Source: Halichondria panicea
Taxonomy: Eukaryota > Porifera > Demospongiae > Suberitida > Halichondriidae
DNA length: 64,000 nt
NCBI RefSeq assembly: GCF_963675165.1
Contig: NC_087384.1
Span: 2,440,501-2,504,500, forward strand
Reading direction: 5' to 3'
Shown here: piece by piece, positions 12,960-22,997 of the stretch
Layout: each line of letters begins with the position of its first letter
How positions within the stretch are numbered: the stretch's first letter is position 1
Notes under the pieces: generated by a model
Databases searched by the model: none
Seen by the model: only the letters and a program-made list of their open reading frames with translations
What the model was told of the DNA's origin: nothing
Made by a program: the position numbers and the translations under genes

Positions 12960-13571
12960 ATATAATTATCACAGCGTAATTGTGTCTATAACTATTCTAT
13001 CGAAAAAATTAACACGCGAATAGGGGTGTTTCACCATGCAGTATACGTGGGTGTGATTTCAATATAAAAAATATTAGCCTGCATGGGGGCCAGACCTTTT
13101 CTCAGAGGGGTGAGCGGCCGAGGGGCAAGAGAAGAAAAGGTATGTAGACTCTTGCAGCAGTCCATGTACCTACATGCTCTTGGAATCATTATCTATCTAC
13201 ATATTCACCTACAACGTAAATACATGCAAGAGACTGAGTCGAGTCGCAGCCAGTAGGCTACTCAGTGGCTGCGAGTAGCTAGCTAGCGAGTTTAAGAGTA
13301 TGGTAAAGTCAAAACTAACATTTAGTAACGAGTATTAAGCTTATAGATCTATACATACACAGTATACAGTGTGAAGGCATGATCTCAGTCATGGAATAAT
13401 AGTATAAATTGTCAGTACAGTTTGATCCCTAAAAACTCCTTTCCATTCAATACCAGATGACATCCACCGCCGTTCTTTAGAAACTTGTCAGACACTGAGT
13501 GGCTATATAGGTATCCACCATGGGATGACTGGACAAGAGCCAGGAGAATCAGAGCTTTCATGAGCTTCATC

Positions 13572-13624
13572 TAGACTCGCAAGCCGTCACTGTTCGCCTG
13601 CAACAGTGACGGCTTGCGAGTCTA
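13572..13624. repeat. 53-bp perfect hairpin
   Basis: A 23-bp arm beginning TAGACTCGCAAGCC is followed by a 7-base loop (CGCCTGC) and the exact reverse complement. The sequence AGCTTCAT flanks it on both sides (13563-13570 and 13625-13632), which looks like an 8-bp target duplication with one extra C. The arm tip TAGACTCGCAAGCC also ends the element at 6503-6891, so this may be a collapsed MITE. Confidence 0.7.
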
Positions 13625-13727
13625 AGCTTCATGAGCTCGATAATCGATCATGCACGGGAAGCCATCTTTGAGTAATAAAATTGAAAGGTCAAGTTTGGAA
13701 TATTCCTGTAATAAAGTGAGTGAAGTG

Positions 13728-13835
13728 CCGTAAAACCTCTATTTAAGGCGACCCTCTAAATATGCAACATTTGGAAACTCTACTTTCGCAAAACGTAATT
13801 ATTAAAAAGTGTCGCCTTAAATCGAGGTCTTACGG
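13728..13835. mobile_element. 108-bp MITE with about 26-bp inverted ends
   Basis: The left end reads CCGTAAAACCTCTATTTAAG and the right end is its near reverse complement (CTTAAATCGAGGTCTTACGG). No protein is encoded. The ends belong to the general AACCTCNATTTAAGG class of DNA-transposon termini. Confidence 0.65.
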
Positions 13836-14756
13836 TGTATCGAAATATCAAAGTTTGTATCCTTCTGACAAGAAACAAGAGCAGTGCATAGCAGATTATA
13901 TGAATGGCAGAGCAAACAGCATGATCACCAATTGTAAGGAATTGTATTTGAAGGTGCATCTGGAACACGGTGAAACAATAAAACAAGCTATATATATATA
14001 GAGGCTTCATGGTGGACAAAGTAGAAACACACAAAGTTACATGCAGCTATAAAATTATTAAGATTAAAATAAACATGGTCTATACATAATTATAATTATT
14101 ATACACTGTTTCGGATGTGTCTACGGGATTTAGAATGCAAAGCACTGCTGTAGTACCCCGAGCGTAGCGAGTGTATTACAAGTGCCTGGCTCTATAAAAA
14201 TGTAGCAAAAGTCAAATATAAGGTATAAGGTCAGCACCCCCCTAAATGTCTCTAGCTAAGGTAAGCTTTCACTAGACTGAAAAATGAACTCTCCACTAGC
14301 AAAGGTTAATCGCACTGTCCACTAGCTAAGGTCAACTCTCTACTATCGAAGGTCACCGTATACTGTTCGCTAGCAAAGGTTAATCGTACTCTCTGGGCCA
14401 CTGTACAATACAAATTCGATTCACATGCAACGTAGATATACACAAGCTGATTCAAAGGGAAAAAGCATGAGCGTACAAAAGTGACAAGACAGTGGAACCC
14501 AATGAGCCAAACTCATATATTTCATCTCTTTGCTAGCACACTCCAAGAGTATCACGGGGACTGTAGGGAAAGTTCAGCTGTTTTTACAAAGTGTGAGGGC
14601 CGGTATAATTATGGCCTCTTCTTAGAGTTTATATATAATCAATAGTGTACATGAACTGCATGTGTACCAAAAATCACCACTAGCCTAGTATAACCTATGT
14701 CCTATAACCTATGTCATTATTCAGTTGTGTGCTGTGTTTATGTCTGCGTCTAAATT

Positions 14757-15336
14757 TTGTCTATGTCCCATTTTTTGGAAAAAATCAGACACCTGATGCC
14801 TGGCCATGCTGGAAAAGACGGTTTGAACAATTTTAAGAAGCATCAGGCCTTGCAGGAGAGTCACAGTCCAAATTTTAACAAGTCAATACATTCTTTACTG
14901 CCTATAAGAGAAGAAGCGGAGTCAGTCCTAGTGTTCACTAATATTACTGCTGAGGAGCGAAGACAGTATGCTGCAGTAGTGGAAAAATGTGAGGAGTTTT
15001 TCCAAGTTTACGCAAGAACATCATTTTTGAAAAAGCTAGGTTCAACCGGAACCAACAAGCAGGAGAGACAGCGGAGCAGTACAATATGGCACTCTACACC
15101 CCTTGCCGAAAGCTGTGAATATGGTGAGACAAAGGATGAGATGATTAGAAATCGCTTATAGTAGTGGGCATCAGAGACAATACACTCTCAGAGAAGTTAC
15201 AGATGGACCCAGCACTCACACTGGAATCAGCCACGATTCGCCAGAGAGAGGCAGTACATGAACAAAAAAATAACTCTTAAACAAGAAGAAGGAGCTGGTA
15301 ATATCGATTTGTTAAAACGGAAATCAACCTATGGTC
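14757..15336 (+). pseudogene. Ty3/gypsy gag fragment, frameshifted
   Basis: An open stretch at 14757-15161 encodes a Gag-like segment with EERRQYAAVVEKCEEFF and a region before WHSTPLAESCEYGETKDEM. It then stops, but a shifted frame continues with a typical gypsy Gag ending (VVGIRDNTLSEKLQ, then TLESATIRQREAV). The fragment is interrupted at 15337-15341 by insertion of the copia element. It resumes after 19372 with the zinc-knuckle region. Frameshift and stops show it is dead. Confidence 0.75.
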
Positions 15337-15341
15337 AAGGA

Positions 15342-15643
15342 TGTTAGAGGAAGTAATTGATCAAGTGGTAAACCACAAGTGTAGTGATTAGGTGAACTCT
15401 TCACTTAGACTGTACATCTAGATTATTCTAGTTAATGTTTATTCTAGAACTGTAGCTGCTGCTGAACTTTGACATTAGAGAACTAGGTAGAACATTCTAG
15501 AGTTATATGTGTTCTGTATATAAGTTCTTGAGTTTTGTGCAAGCTAGGTTATGATTAGGTTATGATTAGGTTATGAGTGTTATGCTGTTTCTGTTGTCTA
15601 CTGAACAAAGTGTGACTAGTGTCAACTGCGATATCTGCGAACA
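15342..15643 (+). repeat. copia 5' LTR
   Basis: The LTR is 302 bp and starts TG and ends CA. A probable TATA box (TATATAAG) lies at about 15517-15524. A short internal tandem repeat of GGTTATGATTA follows near 15549-15575. The sequence matches the 3' LTR base for base as far as I can read, implying recent integration. Confidence 0.95.
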
Positions 15644-15660
15644 GGTTATGGGCCCAGATC
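15644..15660 (+). promoter_or_regulatory. copia primer-binding site
   Basis: GGTTATGGGCCCAGATC begins at the first base after the LTR. GGTTATGGGCCCAG is complementary to the anticodon-arm region of initiator methionine tRNA. Drosophila copia uses this same unusual internal priming site, with a half-tRNA, instead of the tRNA 3' end. Confidence 0.8.
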
Positions 15661-15701
15661 CCTACGGACTTATCACACTGAATTTTGTTCAAGACTAGAC
15701 T

Positions 15702-18700
15702 ATGGCTACGACAGATGAGAAGTGGGTGATCGATAAGTTAGATGACTCTAACTGGACCACTTGGAAGTTCCAGATGAAACACTTGCTACTTGCAAAAGGT
15801 GTCTGGGAAGTTGTGGACGGAACCGAGGAGCTTGCAGAGGATGCGACAGCAGCAGCCCGTGCTGAGTTTTTGAAGAAGTCGCAGAAGGCATTCTCTTCAA
15901 TTGTCCTGGCGATAAAAACTTCTCAGTTGTATCTTGTGACGTCGTATGAGCAGCCGAGAGAAGCTTGGGATGCCCTGAGAAACCATTTTGAGCGTGACAC
16001 TCTAGCCAACAAACTTTTCCTGAAGAAGCAATACTTCCGGATGGAGATGAAGGAGGGGACATCGATCGAGAAACACCTGAAGCGCATGAAGGAGTTGACG
16101 GACCGATTAGCAGCAATTGGTGCTCCTATCGCTGAAGAAGACCAGGTGGTTACTCTTTTAGGAAGCTTGCCCAAAAGCTACTCCACGCTTGTTACTGCTC
16201 TGGAAGCCCGGGTTGACGGTATCTCGCTCAACTATGTGCAGCAAGCTCTAGCTCATGAGGAGCAGAAAATGCTTGGACGAGGACACTCAGGAAACTCTGA
16301 TGCACAAAGAGGAGATGCAGCACTGTTTGGAGGAGAATCAAAGAGGAAATTCAAGCCACGGAAACCTATTTGCTATGGTTGTCAACAACCAGGTCATTTT
16401 CGACGGGACTGTCCCAAAGCAAAGAAGGGACCATCACACAAGGCAGAGACTGCTGGAGAGGAAGACAAAGAATCCGAGTCTGAAGAAGGCAGTGCATTTG
16501 CAGCATCACAAGATGGATCTCAAAATGGTAAATGGCTGGTAGATTCTGGAGCATCCAGTCATATGACCTGGGACAAAGAACTCTTGACTGACTACCAAGA
16601 ATTTGAGGTTCCTGAGAAAGTTGGTTTAGGTGATGGACGGACTGTGGACGCAGTTGGTTTTGGAAGTGTTCACTTGAGGATGTGCTTCAAAGTTAGCCAA
16701 CCAAAGAAATTTGTTATGTACAAGGTTTTATACGTTCCTAAGCTAGCCTGTAATCTTTTCTCGGTAAGAGCAGCTGTATCCAAAGGAGACTTCATCAAGT
16801 TTGGTCACTCTCGATGCTGGATTCGAGACGGAAATGGACATCTCCATGGAATGGGAACATTGGTGGATAAACTCTATCAACTCGATTGTGAAGCGATTCT
16901 CTCTGAGGCAGCAACACTGGTGAATGCTCAGAAAGACAACAATTTTGACGTATGGCATTTTAGACTGGGACATGCAAGTGAGAAATGCATCAAAAATATG
17001 TCCTACAAGAAGCTGGCTACTGGTATCAAATTACCAAAACGAGCTAAGCTGTCATTTTGTGAGGGATGTATCGCTGGAAAGATGAAACGAAAACCTTTCA
17101 AGGCAGTGGGAGAAATACGATCCAAGAGGAAGCTTCAACTTGTGCACAGTGACGTATGCGGTCCAATGCCTACGGACTCTATTGGTGGAAACAAGTATTT
17201 TGTCACTTTCATCGATGATTACTCAAGATGTTGTGCAGTCTACTTTCTCAAAAATAAATCTGAAGTTCCTGAGAAATTTAAGGAATTTGAAGCTCGTGTA
17301 TTCAATGACTGCAGTCAGAGAGTGAGTACATTGCGGAGCGATAATGGAGGAGAGTACCTGTCTAAGGAGTTTAGGAGCTATCTGAAGTCAAAAGGTATAC
17401 GCCAGGAACTTACGGTACCACATTCTCCAGAACAGAATGGTGTTGCGGAGAGGATGAACAGAACCCTCATGGAGACAGCTCGGTCAATGATGGCTCATGC
17501 AGGATTACCTGAAAGATTTTGGGCTGAAGCTGTAGAAACGGCAGCGTACATCAGAAACCGTACTCCAACAACTGCTATCAAGGATACGAAGACACCAATG
17601 GAAGTCTGGAATGGAAACGTACCCAACATTGCAAACATGAAAGTGTTTGGCTGTATGGCATATGCACATGTACCTGATGTGCAGAGAAAGAAGCTCGATA
17701 AGAAAGCTGTGAAACTTCGGTTTGTCGGATATTCTATTCAGTCGAAAGCCTACAGACTGTTGGATGAGAAGACATCGAAAATCTATATTCGGAGAGATGT
17801 GATCTTCAATGAGCAAGATTTTGGACAGAAAACAGAGGAAGTCCCTAAAGGTGATCTACTTGAAACAATTGAGGTAGAGCAAAACCCTGATATCGAATCA
17901 GAGACAGAGGAGGAGCAGGCTGAGTCAGAAGAGAGAAGACAATCTGAACGCACCAGACGACCTCCTGTTCGTTTTGGAATAGATGAGTATGCTGACACAG
18001 CTACAGCCAGTATTCCACATGTGGCTTATGTAGCACATCAGATTGCTGAACCAAATACTATGGACGAAGCATTGGCAGGTGATCTCTCAAATGAGTGGAA
18101 AGAAGCAGCCGATTTGGAGTATGACTCACTCCTACAGAACGAGACATGGGACCTTGTGGAACTGCCAAGAGGAAGAGAAACGATTGGCAGTAAGTGGGTC
18201 TTCAAGATCAAGTACAAAGGAGACGGAGAGATAGAGAGGTTTAAAGCCCGACTAAAGATGCTTGAAAAATACAATCTTCAAGATGCTAAACCCGTCTCTA
18301 CCCCTGCTGATTCAAATGTGAGATTACGAAAGGATGACAATGTTAGCAAGGCTGTGGATTCAGTGATGTACCAATCGATAGTTGGAAGCTTGCTGTATGC
18401 TGCCGTTGCAACCAGACCCGACATTTCTCAAGCAGTGGGAGTCGTGTCAAAATTTAGCTCAAAGCCATCAGAAGCTCACTTAACTGCTGTGAAGCGAATT
18501 TTACGATACCTCAAGGGAAGCTTGGACATTACTTTGCAATACAGGAAAACGGAGGATGGAAGTAGTCTGATTGGCTATTCTGATGCAGACTATGCAGGTG
18601 ACTTGGATGACCGGCACTCAACGAGTGGGAATTTGTTTCTCATAAGTAACGGACCTGTCAGTTGGTTAAGCAAGAAACAACCAATTGTCACACTCTCTAC

Positions 18701-19034
18701 CTGTGAGGCAGAGTATGTTGCCCTGAGTACAGCAACCCAAGAAGCTGTATGGATCAAACGACTTCTATCGGATTTCCATGTATCACAGAAACAAGCAACC
18801 GTTATCATGGAAGATAATCAAGGAGCTATATGTATAGCTAAGAACCCAGTGGTACAGGCAAGGACAAAGCATATCGACATCCGCCACCACTATATTAGAG
18901 AAGCTGTCAGTGACGGCACAGTCAGTTTACAGTACTGCCCGACCGAAGAAATGATTGCCGACATTTTTACGAAAAACCGTTACCCAAGGCAAAGTTTGAG
19001 AAGCTACGTCGTAACATGGGACTCAAGAAACTGA
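15702..19034 (+). CDS. copia gag-pol polyprotein, 1110 aa, RT core deleted
   Basis: This single open frame encodes, in order: a Gag segment (residues about 1-215); a zinc knuckle with CYGCQQPGHFRRDC at 224; an aspartic protease with WLVDSGASSHMT at 278; the pre-integrase HHCC region starting WHFRLGH at 418; an integrase with catalytic D484, D547 and E583 (35 residues between the last two); the start of reverse transcriptase ending at FKARL (847-851); and RNase H with GYSDADYAGD near 961 and KHIDIRHHYIRE. After FKARL the protein jumps straight to MLEKYNLQDAKPVSTP, which belongs near the end of copia RT. The whole palm including the YVDD catalytic motif is absent, roughly 200 residues by comparison with copia family layout, and the deletion keeps the frame. 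ATG 15702 fits the usual leader length after the primer-binding site. The protein cannot reverse-transcribe, so mobility would need an intact relative. Confidence 0.93.
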   Translation: MATTDEKWVIDKLDDSNWTTWKFQMKHLLLAKGVWEVVDGTEELAEDATAAARAEFLKKSQKAFSSIVLAIKTSQLYLVTSYEQPREAWDALRNHFERDTLANKLFLKKQYFRMEMKEGTSIEKHLKRMKELTDRLAAIGAPIAEEDQVVTLLGSLPKSYSTLVTALEARVDGISLNYVQQALAHEEQKMLGRGHSGNSDAQRGDAALFGGESKRKFKPRKPICYGCQQPGHFRRDCPKAKKGPSHKAETAGEEDKESESEEGSAFAASQDGSQNGKWLVDSGASSHMTWDKELLTDYQEFEVPEKVGLGDGRTVDAVGFGSVHLRMCFKVSQPKKFVMYKVLYVPKLACNLFSVRAAVSKGDFIKFGHSRCWIRDGNGHLHGMGTLVDKLYQLDCEAILSEAATLVNAQKDNNFDVWHFRLGHASEKCIKNMSYKKLATGIKLPKRAKLSFCEGCIAGKMKRKPFKAVGEIRSKRKLQLVHSDVCGPMPTDSIGGNKYFVTFIDDYSRCCAVYFLKNKSEVPEKFKEFEARVFNDCSQRVSTLRSDNGGEYLSKEFRSYLKSKGIRQELTVPHSPEQNGVAERMNRTLMETARSMMAHAGLPERFWAEAVETAAYIRNRTPTTAIKDTKTPMEVWNGNVPNIANMKVFGCMAYAHVPDVQRKKLDKKAVKLRFVGYSIQSKAYRLLDEKTSKIYIRRDVIFNEQDFGQKTEEVPKGDLLETIEVEQNPDIESETEEEQAESEERRQSERTRRPPVRFGIDEYADTATASIPHVAYVAHQIAEPNTMDEALAGDLSNEWKEAADLEYDSLLQNETWDLVELPRGRETIGSKWVFKIKYKGDGEIERFKARLKMLEKYNLQDAKPVSTPADSNVRLRKDDNVSKAVDSVMYQSIVGSLLYAAVATRPDISQAVGVVSKFSSKPSEAHLTAVKRILRYLKGSLDITLQYRKTEDGSSLIGYSDADYAGDLDDRHSTSGNLFLISNGPVSWLSKKQPIVTLSTCEAEYVALSTATQEAVWIKRLLSDFHVSQKQATVIMEDNQGAICIAKNPVVQARTKHIDIRHHYIREAVSDGTVSLQYCPTEEMIADIFTKNRYPRQSLRSYVVTWDSRN

Positions 19035-19065
19035 TGTCTTCCCCACATGATAAATTAAGTGGGAG

Positions 19066-19367
19066 TGTTAGAGGAAGTAATTGATCAAGTGGTAAACCAC
19101 AAGTGTAGTGATTAGGTGAACTCTTCACTTAGACTGTACATCTAGATTATTCTAGTTAATGTTTATTCTAGAACTGTAGCTGCTGCTGAACTTTGACATT
19201 AGAGAACTAGGTAGAACATTCTAGAGTTATATGTGTTCTGTATATAAGTTCTTGAGTTTTGTGCAAGCTAGGTTATGATTAGGTTATGATTAGGTTATGA
19301 GTGTTATGCTGTTTCTGTTGTCTACTGAACAAAGTGTGACTAGTGTCAACTGCGATATCTGCGAACA
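19066..19367 (+). repeat. copia 3' LTR
   Basis: This 302-bp LTR follows a purine-rich tract (AAGTGGGAG, 19057-19065) and is followed by the AAGGA target duplication. It is identical by eye to the 5' copy. Confidence 0.95.
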
Positions 19368-20750
19368 AAGGAAAAGGTCCTCCACGTAACCCCAAGAAAG
19401 TTAAACGAGGACAGCCAAAACAGAACAGTTTGGGGGATAAATGCCGTCGCTGTGGATGAGAGAAGCATTCCTGAGACGAGTGTCCCATGCACAAAAGACG
19501 CAGAATGTCATCACTGTAAGCGCAGAGGTCACTACAGTGTAGCTAGTTGCTACAAAAAATCCCTTTCAAGTGTCCAACAAGAAGAAGAGAGCAGTTTTTC
19601 AGACACCTCATTCCTGGATGCGGTCACACAACAAGAGAAGGAGAGCTGGACAGCTAACCTCAAAGTCAATGACAAAGAGATACCATTTAAGATTGACACA
19701 GGAGCCGAGGTCACTGCCATTACAATTGAGACATACATTACCAGGAGAGCAAAGACCAGACAAATAACGTACTGTCTGGTCCAACACAACAATCACTAGT
19801 ATAGTAGTAAAAGGACAAATCACATGTGATCTCACTCTGGGTGCCAGGCGAGCCAGACAGAAACTATTCGTCGTCGATCATCTCAAAACCAACCTTCTTG
19901 GCTTACCTACTATCAAAGCTCTAAAAATGATTGCCAGAATGGGTTAAGTCCAGGCAACCGATTGGTTTCACCAAGGTATTCAAAGGACTCAGGTACGCTG
20001 TCAAGGGAATACGAAATTAACTTGGAACCTGATTGCGAAACCACACGTAATTTACACCCCAAGACACGTGCCCCTACTATTACAACCAAAGGTCCAGTAG
20101 TTGCTTAAACGAATGGAAAAGGCAGGAATGATATCAGAGCCGACACGTGGTGCGCAGGTATGGTTGTGACACCTAAAAAGAACGGAAACCTCCGTATCCG
20201 TATCTGTCGATCTCAAGCCACTTGTGAGACTAGAAGTCCACCCACTGCCTACCGTCGACGAGACCTTAGCACAGATAACAGGAGCGAAAATCTTCTCCAA
20301 ACTAGCAGCTTTTGGCAGACACCCCTAGCTCCCTCGTCGTGGCTACTAACCACGTTCATCACTCCAATAGGACGCTACTGCTTCAATAAACTTCCATTTG
20401 GTATTTGCAGTGCACCAGAAGTGCTCCAACGCTGCATGAACAAGATTCTATAGTAGGCCTACCGGGAGTATAGTATGTCAGATCGACGACATATTGGTGT
20501 TTGGGAGCACCCAAGAGGAACACGACACGAATCTGGAAACGTATTGAGAAAGCCCATGCATGTATATACACTCAGCAAAGAGAAATGCGAGTACAACATG
20601 ACTACAATCACATTCTTAGGACACATGGTTGGCCCGGACGGTGTCAAAGCATACCCAAAGGAAGCGGAAGCAATTGAAAAAATGAACCCTCCAACCAACA
20701 CGTCGAAGCTTCGAAGATTCCTAGGAATGGTAAACCAACTGGGTGGAAAA
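19368..20750 (+). pseudogene. Ty3/gypsy gag end, protease and RT, decayed
   Basis: This continues the gypsy element interrupted by copia. First come two zinc knuckles (CRRCG followed by stops where a knuckle should continue, then CHHCKRRGHY). The protease follows with IPFKIDTGAEVTAI near 19680. RT fragments appear in several frames: VVTPKKNGNLRI at 20160, GRYCFNKLPFGICSAPEVLQ near 20370, the active-site strand QIDDILVFGS near 20480, and FLGHMVGPDGVKAYP then LRRFLGMVNQLG at 20610-20745. At least four frame changes and several stops are present. Homology ends at about 20750 where a MITE begins, so RNase H and integrase are missing. Confidence 0.85.
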
Positions 20751-21219
20751 TTTCGAGGGTGTAAATTTTCGTGCAATTGTCTTATTTGGAAAATTTCGCG
20801 GGTAGTAAATTTCGTGGAGTTAGGGTGTGGCACTATCTCGCATGCGTATACGAAGCCTTCCATGGGTTTAATTTTCGTGTTCTGCAGCCACCCACGAAAA
20901 ACGCGAAATTAAAAACACCTCGAAATGTTCTACCCGTACGGTATACTGTACCGCAAGAGTAGAGGAGAGTTTCACAGAATAATTATAGGGGCATAATTTC
21001 TTGTGTTCAAATCAGAATTAAAGACAAAGTATTCCTTGTTGTTGAAAGTGATTAGACTGTGGTTTCTTACTATAATTATTATTAGACTGTAGTTTTGTCA
21101 TTCTATTAATAGACTAATATTATGTTATGTCATTATTTGTTTTGTATCTAGAATATTCTGCTGTAAAAATAGTGTGTTGATATAACTGTGAAAATCAGCA
21201 CTTGTACCTAGTGCATGCA
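20750..21219. mobile_element. MITE of the CGAAATTTTCGAGG family, then AT-rich spacer
   Basis: The stretch at 20748-20945 begins AAAATTTCGAGGGTGTAAAT and ends with the inverted form CACCTCGAAATGTTCTACCC followed by GTACGGTATA. It truncates the gypsy RT. Related copies lie near 6199, 10440, 21450, 47690, 60605 and 61376. From 20945 to 21219 I see only AT-rich sequence upstream of the next OAS gene. Confidence 0.65.
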
Positions 21220-22952
21220 ATGTCTAGGTTACCTAGGCTGTATCTCACTACAGCTGAAGAACGAAAATGGGAGAGAAAACTTGAAGAACAGAGCCACAGG
21301 TATTCCGAGGAACAAAAAATTACGGCAGCTACTTTCGAGCATGTCGATGAACCTCAGCCGACTGGTCGTTTCAAAGTGGATGATGCTAGAGCATTGGTGA
21401 TTAATACAGTTATGAAAGCAACAGAAAGAGTAAGGGCTTAAAATACCAAGCTACCGTATATTATAGCTGGTTATTTTCGAGACACGAAATTTCCAGGTTT
21501 TCGAGGATTGACCCAGAAACACGAAAATTGGTTTACATCCGGTTTAAACCTATCTACTGTAGGGGTGTGGTCATTTGAACCTCTATCCTAGAAATAAAAT
21601 CCTTGAAATGTTTTATTTGGGCAATCTGTGAAAATAGCCCGCTATGCGATATTATAATACTGTATATAATTATAGAGAGTCATAATTATATATAAATACA
21701 CACTCATTATGTCAATTTGCGTATGCTGCATAATTATATAGAGAGAGTTTCAAAAGGAATGCGGTATTTTAAAGACTAAATTATATGAGGGTGGATCAGT
21801 CAAACAAGGTACAGCTGTACCTGGATGCTTTGACATTGACCTGGTGCTTTTCTCTAAAGGTAATTTAAATAAACCGGCCATTGTACCTCTCCCTGCATGG
21901 CTTATTGGCTTTATTCTAAACACAGATTTGAAATCGATAGATTGCATTAAAAACAAAGGCTATCCTGAGACACTTGAAAAAGTTGACGAGTATTTCGAGA
22001 AACAATTCCAAGAAAAGTATCACTGTGAAGATAAACAAGGAGTAACAGTGAAGTTCACATACAAATTGACTGATGATCGTAAAATCACAGTGAAGCTAAG
22101 CTTCTCCTGCTACTGGGACCCTGGTAAGCCTGAAGAGCTTTTTGATATGCTTGAAACAATCGACTCACATGAGATAAGAGAACTGTAAGTGATAATAACC
22201 ATAATCCTATATAATTATACAGTATAGACTCTTGTTAATCCGATCACCCTTGGGCCCGGCCGACAGTGCAGTTTTGGCTGCAATAACGATGTGGCTGCGT
22301 TTCAGAAAGTATATAGCCACAGCTAAATAGCCACTTTGATAATGAATCACTTTGTTCTCTATTTATGCTATTGTTTGGGTATATAATTGGCCTAGAGCAC
22401 GCGATGTGCCAGAATAATTATGCCTCGGTGCGCATGCGCAAGTGAGGTATACGGTAGTGTGTTTATGTGTGTGTGTATAGACTGTTTCAGCTGCTCAAGG
22501 ATCAATGAAATGCAAGTAAGAGTTTCTATAGGCTTCTAGTCATGTTTTCTTGGCTTAATTGGTATTTGTGGATTTGTAAAACAAAGCTTCATTCTCGAGT
22601 TATGCCTAGTTTTGCTTATACTTGGAATGCCATTGCAGCCTTTTCAGAAGAAGAGTCCGTAGCAAAACTTGTTCACCAGTGTTGCTACTCTACTTAGTAG
22701 TTAGCTCTGCACTAGTATTGGTAGCTGCAAGAGTGAGAAGAGGGCTACAAGGCTCTGCTGACTTTTTTTTTTTGCTGTTTTATATATCGACTTAAATTTT
22801 TTCGTGCTATCGCGCGACCTGAGCACCCTTCTACTGATATTCCTAGAAACGCCACTGCTTTCTCATGGCAGAGTTCAAGTTTATGCAGGTGAAAATAACT
22901 TTTGATGACAAATTGTTATGCCTCGGTGCGCATGCGCAAGCGAAGTATACGG

Positions 22953-22997
<45 letters not shown>

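Larger units (their letters stand above)
12960..14756. other. Intergenic region with small inverted-repeat elements
   Basis: No gene was recognised. It contains a 53-bp hairpin at 13572-13624, a short MITE at 13728-13835, and at 14270-14400 a cluster of partly repeated phrases (CTAGCAAAGGTTAATCG occurs at about 14298 and 14371). The right part may include the 5' end of the Ty3/gypsy remnant, but no LTR boundary could be placed. Confidence 0.4.
15342..19367 (+). mobile_element. Ty1/copia LTR retrotransposon, young, non-autonomous
   Basis: The element is 4026 bp long and bounded by AAGGA target-site duplications (15337-15341 and 19368-19372). The two 302-bp LTRs are 15342-15643 and 19066-19367. 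By eye they are identical and run TGTTAG to GCGAACA. A primer-binding site follows the left LTR directly and a purine-rich AAGTGGGAG precedes the right LTR. One long open frame encodes gag-pol in the copia order (protease, integrase, RT, RNase H), but the central RT is deleted. It sits inside an older Ty3/gypsy remnant. Confidence 0.95.

Noticed and set aside
15748-18808. Many open frames antisense to, or overlapping, the copia polyprotein
   Set aside because: They are by-products of a long conserved coding frame. None shows its own domain, start context or splice structure.
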